A stretch of 57,347 nt of DNA, taken from JAZDRH01 sp047470865. Its GTDB lineage: Bacteria > Pseudomonadota > Gammaproteobacteria > Pseudomonadales > Pseudomonadaceae. Both the position numbers and the translations under genes were made by a program. The stretch spans positions 1 to 57,347 of the forward strand of contig NZ_JAZDRH010000020.1 of NCBI RefSeq assembly GCF_047470865.1, written 5' to 3'. This document shows, in pieces, positions 26,268-34,784 of this stretch. How positions within the stretch are numbered: position 1 is the first letter of the stretch; every line of letters starts with the position of its first letter. The notes under the pieces are model-generated. The model worked only from the letters and a program-made list of their open reading frames with translations, was not told the origin of the DNA and ran no database searches.

Positions 26268-27334
26268 GTAAGAATGTATTGATTATGGCAGCAGGCACAG
26301 GCGGACATGTGTTTCCTGCTTTGGCTTGTGCAAAAGAGTTTCAGGCACGCGGTTATACCGTACATTGGTTAGGCACAGCAACAGGTATTGAAAATGACCT
26401 CGTACCTAATGCTGGAATTAACCTTGAACGCATAGATATGGCTGGTGTACGTGGTAAAGGCCTATTAGCTTTGTTGAAAGCACCTTTTAATGTACTTAAA
26501 GCACTTTTGCAGGCACGTAAAATACTTAAACGACTAAAGCCAGTTTGCGTTATGGGTATGGGCGGTTATGTGACTGGTCCAGGTGGCCTAGCCGCCAAAA
26601 CATTAGGTATTCCGCTAGTTATTCATGAGCAAAATGCAGTGGCTGGTACGGCTAACCGTGCTTTAGCAAACTATGCTGCGCGTATTTGCCAAGCCTTTCC
26701 AGATACCTTTGCGTCAACAGCTAAATGCCATACAACAGGCAATCCAGTGCGTGCTGAATTATTTAATTTACAAAAAGATAGTGAATTAACGGAACGCTTA
26801 GTGAATTTACTGGTCTTGGGAGGCAGCCTTGGTGCAGAACCTCTAAATAAACTGTTGCCAGAAGCCTTAGCGTTATTACCAGCAGATATTCGCCCTGTGG
26901 TGAAACATCAAGCGGGTAAAAAACATGCGCAGCTAACCCAGGAGCGCTATCAGGAAGCTCAGGTTGAAGCAGAGGTTGTGCCGTTTATTAGTGATATGGC
27001 GCAAGCTTACCAATGGGCTGATTTAGTGATTTGTCGATCAGGTGCATTAACAGTCAGTGAAATTGCGGCTGCTGGTGTGGCGTCCTTCTTGATTCCACTG
27101 CCACATGCTATTGATGATCATCAAACACGCAATGCAGAATTTTTAACCAATGCCGGCGCGGCCCAGCTATTGGTGCAACATACAACTGACGCAGGCAAAC
27201 TCGCCGCGCAGTTAACTGAGGTTTTAATGAATAAGCAACAATTAAAACTGATGGGTGATAAAGCACATCAGTTGGCTAAGCCAAAAGCAACTGAAGCAGT
27301 AGTTGATATTTGCTTGGAGGTGGCTCATGCCTAA
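26264..27334 (+). CDS. murG: Undecaprenyl-PP-MurNAc-pentapeptide GlcNAc transferase
   Basis: 356 residues, GT-B fold. GGTGGHVFPALA-type glycine loop near 11-20, a second loop VLGGSLGAEPLN near 186-197 and the C-terminal nucleotide site ending RSGALTVSEIAAAG near 250. It converts lipid I to lipid II on the inner face of the membrane. A ribosome site GGAG precedes the start; the gene overlaps ftsW by 4 and murC by 8 bp. Confidence 0.97.
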   Translation: MSKNVLIMAAGTGGHVFPALACAKEFQARGYTVHWLGTATGIENDLVPNAGINLERIDMAGVRGKGLLALLKAPFNVLKALLQARKILKRLKPVCVMGMGGYVTGPGGLAAKTLGIPLVIHEQNAVAGTANRALANYAARICQAFPDTFASTAKCHTTGNPVRAELFNLQKDSELTERLVNLLVLGGSLGAEPLNKLLPEALALLPADIRPVVKHQAGKKHAQLTQERYQEAQVEAEVVPFISDMAQAYQWADLVICRSGALTVSEIAAAGVASFLIPLPHAIDDHQTRNAEFLTNAGAAQLLVQHTTDAGKLAAQLTEVLMNKQQLKLMGDKAHQLAKPKATEAVVDICLEVAHA

Positions 27335-28778
27335 CTTAGGACGTTTAACCTCAGCTGAAATGCGCCGCATGCGTCGTATTCGCCGTGTTCACTTTGTTGG
27401 TATTGGTGGCACAGGTATGTGCGGTATTGCAGAAGTCTTGCTGAACCTTGGTTACGAAGTGAGTGGTTCTGACTTAAAAAGCAGTGCTGTGACGGATCGT
27501 TTAAAAGGCCTAGGTATTAATATTGTCATTGGGCATAAAGCAGAAAACGCCGATTTAGCTGATGTACTAGTGGTGTCTAGTGCGATTAACCGTGAAAACC
27601 CAGAAGTAGCCCGTGCTTTTGAACGCCGCATTCCTATTGTGCCGCGTGCCGAAATGCTCGCAGAACTTATGCGTTATCGCCATGGTATTGCAGTGGCAGG
27701 TACTCATGGCAAAACAACTACCACAAGTTTATTAGCTTCGGTTTTTGCAGCCGCTGATCTTGATCCTACTTTTGTGATTGGCGGGCGTTTAACCGCCGCA
27801 GGCGCTAATGCGCAATTAGGTGGTGGTTGCTACTTGATCGCCGAAGCCGATGAAAGCGACGCCAGCTTCCTGCATTTACAGCCAATGGTTTCCGTAATTA
27901 CCAATATTGACGCTGACCACATGAGCACCTATGGCGGCGATTTTAATAAACTTAAGAAAACCTTTATGGATTTCTTGCACAACTTACCATTCTACGGTTT
28001 AGCCGTGTTGTGTATTGATGATCCATCAGTACGTGAAATTGCCGAAGGCGTTAAGCGCCCAGTCATTACTTATGGCTTCTCTGAAGATGCTGATGTGCGC
28101 GCTATTAATGTGAAGCAAAATGGCATGCGTACTAGTTTTACTGTGCTCCGTGCAGGCTTTGAGCCGATGGATGTAACGCTCAATATGCCTGGCAAACATA
28201 ATGTATTAAATGCACTGGCTACTATTGCTGTGGCTTGTGATGAAGAAATTAGTGATGCCGATATTATGCGCGGCTTATCTGATTTCCAAGGTGTAGGTCG
28301 ACGTTTCCAAGTGTATGGCGACTTACCCGTAGAAGGTGGTGGTAGCGCCATGCTGGTTGACGACTATGGCCATCATCCAAGTGAAATGGCTGCAGTGATT
28401 AAAGCAGTACATGATGGCTGGCCTGAGCGTCGCTTAGTGATGGTATTCCAGCCGCATCGCTATAGCCGTACACGTGATCTTTATGAAGATTTTGTCCAAG
28501 TATTAGCCGATGCACATGTGCTGCTCCTGCTTGAGGTTTACCCAGCCGGCGAAGAACCAATACCAGGTGCTGATAGCCGACAGCTATGCCATAGCATTCG
28601 CCAGCGCGGGAAAATTGACCCACTGTATGTCGAGCGCGGTAGTGATATTGCGCCTTTGTTAAAGCCTTTACTTAAAGATGGCGATATTGTGCTTTGCCAA
28701 GGTGCAGGGGATGTTGGCGGTATTGCGCCGAGTTTAATTAAACATCCGTTATTTACACAAAAGGCGGGTGAGTTATGA
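27327..28778 (+). CDS. murC: UDP-N-acetylmuramate--L-alanine ligase
   Basis: 483 residues. N-terminal UDP-binding loop HFVGIGGTGM (about 22-31), ATP loop AGTHGKTTT near 122-130, and the DDYGHHPSE motif near 345 typical of MurC/Mpl. It adds L-Ala to UDP-MurNAc. ATG 27327 (MPNLGRLTS) follows GGAGG at 27316-27320; the longer frame from 27303 lacks such a site. It overlaps murG by 8 bp and ddlB by 4 bp. Confidence 0.97.
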   Translation: MPNLGRLTSAEMRRMRRIRRVHFVGIGGTGMCGIAEVLLNLGYEVSGSDLKSSAVTDRLKGLGINIVIGHKAENADLADVLVVSSAINRENPEVARAFERRIPIVPRAEMLAELMRYRHGIAVAGTHGKTTTTSLLASVFAAADLDPTFVIGGRLTAAGANAQLGGGCYLIAEADESDASFLHLQPMVSVITNIDADHMSTYGGDFNKLKKTFMDFLHNLPFYGLAVLCIDDPSVREIAEGVKRPVITYGFSEDADVRAINVKQNGMRTSFTVLRAGFEPMDVTLNMPGKHNVLNALATIAVACDEEISDADIMRGLSDFQGVGRRFQVYGDLPVEGGGSAMLVDDYGHHPSEMAAVIKAVHDGWPERRLVMVFQPHRYSRTRDLYEDFVQVLADAHVLLLLEVYPAGEEPIPGADSRQLCHSIRQRGKIDPLYVERGSDIAPLLKPLLKDGDIVLCQGAGDVGGIAPSLIKHPLFTQKAGEL

Positions 28779-29707
28779 GTCATATAGATATACAGAAATT
28801 TGGACGTGTCGCCGTATTGTTTGGCGGCACTAGCGCAGAGCGTGCGGTTTCTTTGAAATCAGGTGCCGCTGTATTGCAAGCCTTATTAGATGCTGGTGTG
28901 GATGCCTTTGGCATTGATGTCGGCGCTGATATTGTGCAGCGCATTGCGCAAGAGAAAATTGATCGCGCTTTTATTATTTTGCATGGCCGCGGTGGTGAAG
29001 ATGGCACCATTCAAGGTTTACTTGAATGGGCAGGTATTCCCTACACAGGTAGTGGTGTAATGGCATCTGCTTTGGCGATGGATAAATTACGTACTAAACA
29101 GCTTTGGGCGAGCATAGGTTTGCCATCACCACGCTATAGCGTGCTGCGTACAGCGAGTGACTGTGAAACAGCAGCAAAACAGTTGGCTTTTCCATTAATG
29201 GTAAAACCTTCATTGGAAGGCTCAAGTGTCGGTATGGCGAAGGTAAATAACCTTGTTGAATTAAAAGCAGCTTGGTTGGAAGCGAAAAAATTTGATGACA
29301 ATGTTTTGGTTGAGCAGTGGATTAGCGGACCAGAATTTACTGTAGCTGTACTAGGTGGCAATACTTTGCCGCCAATTCGATTAGGCACTAGCCATGATTT
29401 TTATGATTATGAAGCTAAATATATTGCCAATGACACTCAGTACCAAGTTCCTTGTGGTTTAACCGCAGAAAAGGAAGCTGAATTGCGCCAGTTAACGCTA
29501 CAAGCCTGTGCTGCCTTAGATGTGAGAGGCTGGGCCCGTGCCGACATTATGCAAGATGCAGCAACAGGTAAGTTCTGGTTGTTGGAAGTAAATACAGCTC
29601 CTGGTATGACTGATCACAGCTTAGTTCCTTTAGCCGCTAAAGCCGAAGGTATTAGCTTTGAGCAATTGGTACTGCGTATTTTGCAAGATACGGTCGAGGT
29701 TGCCTAA
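28775..29707 (+). CDS. ddlB: D-alanine--D-alanine ligase
   Basis: 310 residues, ATP-grasp fold. FGGTSAERAVSL near 17-28, HGRGGEDGTIQG near 72-83, the Lys in VKPSLEGSSVGM near 144-155 and the metal-binding end LEVNTAPGMT near 270-279 are intact. It supplies D-Ala-D-Ala to MurF. DdlB rather than DdlA is inferred from place in the dcw cluster. ftsQ starts on the stop codon (TAATG). Confidence 0.96.
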   Translation: MSHIDIQKFGRVAVLFGGTSAERAVSLKSGAAVLQALLDAGVDAFGIDVGADIVQRIAQEKIDRAFIILHGRGGEDGTIQGLLEWAGIPYTGSGVMASALAMDKLRTKQLWASIGLPSPRYSVLRTASDCETAAKQLAFPLMVKPSLEGSSVGMAKVNNLVELKAAWLEAKKFDDNVLVEQWISGPEFTVAVLGGNTLPPIRLGTSHDFYDYEAKYIANDTQYQVPCGLTAEKEAELRQLTLQACAALDVRGWARADIMQDAATGKFWLLEVNTAPGMTDHSLVPLAAKAEGISFEQLVLRILQDTVEVA

Positions 29708-30561
29708 TGGATAAAGGTTCACGTCAAACCACTACGAAAGAGTCAGCAGTACGCCGCAATACTGGTGCGCGTGGTGCTACTCGTAAAGTAGTGCGTGAGC
29801 CAATACTAACACGCAATATTCCTACGCCTAGCTCGGCTGTGCTAAAGAATATTGCAGGCTGGATGCTGTTTAGTCTTTTGGTGGTGAGTGCCTATTTTGC
29901 AATACAGTACTTGTTACCTGTACTTAACCAACCAATAGAGCAGGTGGATGTTAAGGGTAACCTTAATTATGTTAGCCAGCGCGAGGTGCAAAAACGCCTT
30001 GAGCCATATTTAGCAGATAAATTTTTAGAAGTTAATTTGGTCGCCATTAATGATGAATTAAAGAACATGCCTTGGGTTGAACACGCAGAAGTACGTAGAG
30101 TATGGCCAAATAAAATTGAAATACTGATTAAAGAACAGCTTCCTGTGGCGCGTTGGGGGCAAGAATTTTTACTCAATACGGACGGGCAGACTTTTGCAGC
30201 GCCTAATATTGAAGCCTACCAACATTTACCACAGCTATTTGGGCCATTGCGCGCAACTAAAACAGTAATGAACCAATACCATAGCTTGTCACAAATGTTA
30301 CGGCCTTTAGGTTTTGAGATTGCTAGTTTAGAAATGCGCGAACAAGGCAGTTGGATTATCACAACTAAGCAAGAATTAAAAATTTTGCTTGGTCGAGATC
30401 ATTTAGTAGAGAAAATGCGTCGCTTTAGCACTGTGTTTAACAAGGCGCTAAAGCAAGATGTTGCAAAAATTAAGCAGATTGATTTGCGCTACTCCAACGG
30501 AGTAGCCGTGCAGTGGCATGACGAGCAAGCCTTGCTCTCACAAGCGCGCACAATACGGTAA
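29707..30561 (+). CDS. ftsQ: Cell division protein FtsQ
   Basis: 284 residues: basic cytoplasmic part (1-50), one membrane segment (about 51-72), a POTRA domain opening with PIEQVDVKGNLNYVS near 78-92, and the periplasmic FtsQ domain. FtsQ links FtsL-FtsB to earlier divisome proteins. It overlaps ddlB by one base and is 13 bp from ftsA. Confidence 0.95.
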   Translation: MDKGSRQTTTKESAVRRNTGARGATRKVVREPILTRNIPTPSSAVLKNIAGWMLFSLLVVSAYFAIQYLLPVLNQPIEQVDVKGNLNYVSQREVQKRLEPYLADKFLEVNLVAINDELKNMPWVEHAEVRRVWPNKIEILIKEQLPVARWGQEFLLNTDGQTFAAPNIEAYQHLPQLFGPLRATKTVMNQYHSLSQMLRPLGFEIASLEMREQGSWIITTKQELKILLGRDHLVEKMRRFSTVFNKALKQDVAKIKQIDLRYSNGVAVQWHDEQALLSQARTIR

Positions 30562-30574
30562 TTTGGAGATAAAC

Positions 30575-31828
30575 ATGGCAGGCGAAAGCAACCCAAAAAT
30601 GATTGTTGGCCTTGATATTGGAACCTCCAAGGTAGTGGCTTTGGTGGCAGAGCTCGATCGTGAAGGAGCTATTAATATTGTCGGGTTAGGCATGCATGCT
30701 ACGCGTGGTTTAAAAAAAGGCGTAGTCGTTAATATTGAGTCTACTGTGCAGTCGATTCAAGGTGCGCTTGATGAAGCCCAGCAAATGGCAGAGTGCCGTA
30801 TTCATTCGGCCTTTGTTGGTTTAGCAGGCAATCACATTCGCAGTTTAAATTCTGACGGTAGTGTTGCTATTCGTAATCGTGAAGTCAGCGACGCAGACCT
30901 TGAGCGTGTGCTAGATGCCGCCCGCGCAGTAGCCATCCCAGCTGATCAGCGTGTACTGCATGCAATTCCACAAGATTATGTGATTGATAATCAAGAAGGT
31001 GTGCGCGAGCCGTTGGGTATGTCTGGCGTGCGTTTAGAAGCTAAGGTGCATGTTGTGACCTGTGCAGTGAATGCTGCGCAAAACGTTGAAAAGTGTGTGC
31101 GCCGTTGCGGCCTTGAAATCGATGGCTTGGTGCTTGAGCAGCTGGCATCAGCGGATGCAGTATTAACTGAAGACGAAAAAGAGTTAGGTGTTTGCCTGAT
31201 TGATATTGGTGGCGGCACTACAGATATCGCTATTTTTACTGAAGGGGCTATTCGTCATACCGCTGTTATCCCTATTGCTGGCGATCAGGTTACCAATGAC
31301 ATTGCTATGGCTTTGCGTACACCAACGCAATACGCCGAAGAAATTAAAACCCGTTACGCTTGTGCATTAGCCAAACTGGCTAGCGCAAATGAAACCATTA
31401 AAGTACCAAGCGTGGGCGATCGTCCACCGCGTGAATTATCACGCCAAGCCTTGGCCGAAGTGATTGAGCCACGTTACGAAGAGCTATTTACCTTGATTCA
31501 GGCTGAGCTGCGTCGTAGTGGTTATGAAGATTTAATTCCAGCAGGCATTGTCTTGACTGGCGGTACCGCAAAAATGGAAGGTGCAGTGGATTTAGCTGAA
31601 GAAATCTTCCATATGCCAGTCCGCTTAGGTCATCCGCAAGGCATTACTGGACATAAAGAGTTAGTGGATAACCCTGTTTATTCCACTGCAGTGGGATTGT
31701 TGTTGCATGGATCGCGTAAGCAAAACCAAGATGTTGCATATAACGGTACTAGCAACTTCCGCGAGGAAGACGATGTTAAGCCCTCACTGGCAGCAAGAAT
31801 TAAGCAGTGGGTACAAGGAAATTTTTAA
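30575..31828 (+). CDS. ftsA: Cell division protein FtsA
   Basis: 417 residues, actin-like ATPase. Phosphate loop VGLDIGTSKVVAL near 11-23, a second DIGGGTTD near 209-216 and a C-terminal amphipathic stretch LAARIKQWVQGNF that anchors it to the membrane. It tethers FtsZ. The ATG at 30575 follows GGAGA at 30565-30569; the 19 extra codons of the open frame lie inside ftsQ. Confidence 0.96.
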   Translation: MAGESNPKMIVGLDIGTSKVVALVAELDREGAINIVGLGMHATRGLKKGVVVNIESTVQSIQGALDEAQQMAECRIHSAFVGLAGNHIRSLNSDGSVAIRNREVSDADLERVLDAARAVAIPADQRVLHAIPQDYVIDNQEGVREPLGMSGVRLEAKVHVVTCAVNAAQNVEKCVRRCGLEIDGLVLEQLASADAVLTEDEKELGVCLIDIGGGTTDIAIFTEGAIRHTAVIPIAGDQVTNDIAMALRTPTQYAEEIKTRYACALAKLASANETIKVPSVGDRPPRELSRQALAEVIEPRYEELFTLIQAELRRSGYEDLIPAGIVLTGGTAKMEGAVDLAEEIFHMPVRLGHPQGITGHKELVDNPVYSTAVGLLLHGSRKQNQDVAYNGTSNFREEDDVKPSLAARIKQWVQGNF

Positions 31829-31876
31829 GTTAAAACGCCGGCTTGGCGCATAAATAAAAGAGAAGAGGAGAAGGGT

Positions 31877-33064
31877 ATGTTTGAATTAGTTGATCAAGCA
31901 CCAGCGAGTGCAGTCATCAAAGTCATAGGTGTTGGTGGCGGTGGTGGTAATGCCGTTAATCACATGACTACCTCAGGCATTGAAGGTGTAGAGTTCATCT
32001 GTGCTAATACAGATGCTCAAGCACTGAAAGATATTTCTGCTAAAACTGTTCTACAGTTAGGCGCGCATGTGACTAAAGGATTGGGTGCAGGTACTAACCC
32101 AGAAGTAGGTCGCAATGCAGCAGAAGAAGACCGTGAACGCATCCATGAAGTACTGCAAGGTACTGACATGCTGTTTATCACAACAGGTATGGGTGGCGGC
32201 ACAGGTACAGGTGCAGCACCAGTGATTGCAAAAATTGCAAAAGAGCTGGGTATCTTAACTGTTGCTGTTGTAACACGTCCATTTAGCTTTGAAGGCAAGC
32301 GTCGTGCGCAAATTGCCGATGAAGGCGTGCGCGCACTCGCAGAAAATGTAGACTCGTTAATTACAATTCCTAACGAAAAACTACTGACCATTTTAGGTAA
32401 AGATGCCAGTTTACTATCTGCTTTTGCTAAAGCAGATGACGTTCTAGCCGGCGCAGTTCGTGGTATTTCAGACATTATTAAACGCCCAGGTATGATTAAC
32501 GTTGACTTTGCTGACGTTAAAACTGTGATGAGCGAAATGGGTATGGCAATGATGGGCACAGGCTGTGCAACAGGCCCTAATCGTGCACGTGAAGCTACTG
32601 AAGCAGCTATTCGTAACCCATTGCTTGATGATGTAAACCTACAAGGTGCTCGCGGCATTTTAGTTAGCATCACAGCCGGTCCAGATTTATCACTAGGTGA
32701 ATACTCAGAAGTTGGTAACCTTGTGGAAGATTTGGCATCAGAACAGGCGACTGTAAAAGTAGGTACTGTGATTGATCCTGATATGCGCGATGAGCTGCAT
32801 GTTACCGTAGTGGTTACAGGTTTAGATCAACGTGGTGAGCACAAAGCGAAACCTGCAGTTGAATCTGTAGTCATCAATACGCCAGCTCCACGTGAAGTAG
32901 AGGCAGCACCAGCAGCCACTGCAGCACAAGCTGAAATTGATTATGACTTACCACCGACTTACCGTAATTATCGTTCTTCAGGCAATGCAGTTGCAAAGCC
33001 ACAGCCTCAAGATGATATGGAGTACCTAGATATTCCTGCATTTTTACGCCGTCAAGCGGATTAA
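31877..33064 (+). CDS. ftsZ: Cell division protein FtsZ
   Basis: 395 residues, tubulin-like GTPase. GGGGGNAVNHM near 20-30, signature GGGTGTGAAPVIA near 107-119, and the T7 loop region FADVKTVM near 207-214. A variable linker (about 317-375) leads to the conserved C-terminal peptide YLDIPAFLRRQ, which binds FtsA and ZipA. It forms the Z ring. GAGGAGAAGGG at 31864-31874 is a strong ribosome site. A small hairpin lies in the 48-bp gap after ftsA. Confidence 0.98.
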   Translation: MFELVDQAPASAVIKVIGVGGGGGNAVNHMTTSGIEGVEFICANTDAQALKDISAKTVLQLGAHVTKGLGAGTNPEVGRNAAEEDRERIHEVLQGTDMLFITTGMGGGTGTGAAPVIAKIAKELGILTVAVVTRPFSFEGKRRAQIADEGVRALAENVDSLITIPNEKLLTILGKDASLLSAFAKADDVLAGAVRGISDIIKRPGMINVDFADVKTVMSEMGMAMMGTGCATGPNRAREATEAAIRNPLLDDVNLQGARGILVSITAGPDLSLGEYSEVGNLVEDLASEQATVKVGTVIDPDMRDELHVTVVVTGLDQRGEHKAKPAVESVVINTPAPREVEAAPAATAAQAEIDYDLPPTYRNYRSSGNAVAKPQPQDDMEYLDIPAFLRRQAD

Positions 33065-33124
33065 TTTTTAGGAATATGCGTGATTAGTTCTCAGTAAGCG
33101 CAGTTATCTGCTAGGATATGCCAA

Positions 33125-33152
33125 TTGCTGAAACTATTCCCAAAGGTACTGT
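33125..33152 (+). promoter_or_regulatory. Possible lpxC promoter
   Basis: TTGCTG at 33125-33130, 16 bases, then TACTGT at 33147-33152 in the 101-bp gap between ftsZ and lpxC. The predicted start site would be only a few bases before the lpxC ATG, so the match is uncertain. Confidence 0.35.
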
Positions 33153-33165
33153 AGCGGCCTAAGTC

Positions 33166-34077
33166 ATGATTAGACAACGTACATTGAAGAACATTATCCG
33201 TGCCACTGGTGTCGGTTTGCATTCTGGGAAAAAAGTATATTTGACCCTGAAACCAGCACCGGTGGATACCGGAATCGTATTTCGCCGCATGGATTTAACG
33301 CCTGTGGTTGAGATCCCTGCGCTCGCGGAAAATGTGGGTGAAACTACTATGTCAACTACGCTGGTTAAGGGCGATGTAAAAGTAGGCACAGTAGAACATC
33401 TATTATCTGCCATGGCAGGCTTAGGCATTGATAATGCCTATATCGAACTATCTGCCGCTGAAGTTCCAATTATGGATGGCAGTGCAGGTCCTTTCGTATT
33501 CTTAATTCAGTCGGCAGGTGTCGAAGAACAGGATAAAGCTAAGCCTTTTATTCGAATTCTGCGTGAAATTAAAGTAACCGACGGTGACAAAAGTGCTACG
33601 TTTTTACCCTTTGATGGGTTTAAAGTTGGGTTTGAGATCGATTTTGATCACCCTGCCTTTAAAAAACGTACACAAACTGCAAGCGTTGACTTTTCCAGCA
33701 CCTCATTTGTGAAGGAAGTCAGTCGTGCTCGAACTTTCGGTTTTATGCGAGATATTGAATTTCTACGCTCACAGAACTTGGCGCTGGGCGGTAGCGTAGA
33801 AAACGCAATCGTTGTTGATGAGTCAAGTGTGTTGAACGAAGACGGTCTGCGCTATGAAGATGAATTCGTAAAACACAAAATCTTAGATGCAATTGGTGAT
33901 TTATACTTATTAGGTAAAAGCTTAATTGGCGAGTTTCGCGGCTTTAAATCAGGTCATGCGCTCAATAACCAACTATTGCGTACCTTAATTAAAGAACCAG
34001 ATGCATGGGAAGTTGTGACATTTGAAGATGATGGCACAGCACCAATTTCTTATATGCAAGCAACAGCCAGCGTATAA
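33166..34077 (+). CDS. lpxC: UDP-3-O-acyl-N-acetylglucosamine deacetylase
   Basis: 303 residues, the same length as P. aeruginosa LpxC as I recall. Zinc ligands are expected in VEHLLSAMAGLGID (His ~78) and HKILDAIGD (His ~237, Asp ~241); SGHALNNQ near 262-269 holds the catalytic His. It carries out the committed step of lipid A synthesis in the cytosol. No clear ribosome site precedes the ATG. It closes the plus-strand run that begins at mraZ. Confidence 0.97.
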   Translation: MIRQRTLKNIIRATGVGLHSGKKVYLTLKPAPVDTGIVFRRMDLTPVVEIPALAENVGETTMSTTLVKGDVKVGTVEHLLSAMAGLGIDNAYIELSAAEVPIMDGSAGPFVFLIQSAGVEEQDKAKPFIRILREIKVTDGDKSATFLPFDGFKVGFEIDFDHPAFKKRTQTASVDFSSTSFVKEVSRARTFGFMRDIEFLRSQNLALGGSVENAIVVDESSVLNEDGLRYEDEFVKHKILDAIGDLYLLGKSLIGEFRGFKSGHALNNQLLRTLIKEPDAWEVVTFEDDGTAPISYMQATASV

Positions 34078-34101
34078 TTGTAAAACCTCTTCTCATTTTT
34101 T

Positions 34102-34126
34102 AAGCCACCTTTGGGTGGCTTTTTTT
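34102..34126 (+). terminator. Rho-independent terminator after lpxC
   Basis: AAGCCACC at 34102-34109, loop TTTG, GGTGGC at 34114-34119 and seven T at 34120-34126. It ends the dcw/lpxC transcript; its T-tract overlaps the stop codon of the convergent dciA gene. Confidence 0.92.
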
Positions 34127-34577
34127 ATGGTTTTTGAGCGCGACTAGCTAAGCGCTCTAATGCAGCACGTAAATCTTCATTTTGAATAATTTGTGCGTTT
34201 GCTTGAATTACTTTAGCTGCGCCCTCAGATAGAGTAGGTGCTTGCCTTTTTGGTTGATGTTTTTGTGTCTTGGGTATTATTTTAAATTTTAAACCTAGTA
34301 CTCCAGCAAACTCGGGCACTTTTTGTAGATCAGCCAGCAAGTGCGTTTGCAAGAAACGAAGTCGAGTAGCCCACATAGCCTGGGTTACTAAAATGGTAAT
34401 ATGTTGGTTTTGCCAAGAGGCTAAAAAACAAAACTCGCGAGCGGCAGCAGGTAGCTGTTGCTGTAGTGCTGTTTGTAGAGCATGGTGTCGTGCGGCTTGG
34501 CTAACTAAAGGTTTTAACAGATAGTGCTTTTTTAGTATAGATGCACTACTTTGTGCGGGGTGGGGGAGTTTAGTCAT
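34125..34577 (-). CDS. dciA: DciA-like DUF721 protein (replicative helicase loader family)
   Basis: 150 residues. The DUF721 core is visible: an N-terminal helical start, LASWQNQHITILVTQAMWATRLRFLQ near 52-77 with the conserved W-A-R/L-R pattern, and LKFKIIPK near 97-104, then a basic tail. DciA loads or interacts with DnaB in bacteria lacking DnaC. The gene is on the minus strand between lpxC and secA, as in Pseudomonas. The start ATG is at 34577. Confidence 0.8.
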   Translation of the reverse strand: MTKLPHPAQSSASILKKHYLLKPLVSQAARHHALQTALQQQLPAAAREFCFLASWQNQHITILVTQAMWATRLRFLQTHLLADLQKVPEFAGVLGLKFKIIPKTQKHQPKRQAPTLSEGAAKVIQANAQIIQNEDLRAALERLASRAQKP

Positions 34578-34784
34578 AGGCTTTCCTATTTAAAATAACA
34601 GGCTTTGATAATGCTAACGTAACTAGCCATAAATTACAGATTAATGTGTTCATTTATGAGGATAATCAACGCAATGTGGCAGCGAGCTACTTTTCTCAAA
34701 TGAAAATCAAGGTAGAATGTTGCATTGCATTTGCTAATCAATGGTTAGTAAGACCCTCATTCCGACTAGGGAAATGTTGTTAAT

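Noticed and set aside
32017..32673. 218-residue ORF antisense to ftsZ
   Set aside because: Ser/Ala/Arg-rich mirror of the ftsZ frame, no start signal; a composition shadow.
34578..34784. secM-like arrest peptide before secA
   Set aside because: No open frame with a signal peptide or an arrest-type C-terminus lies in this gap.
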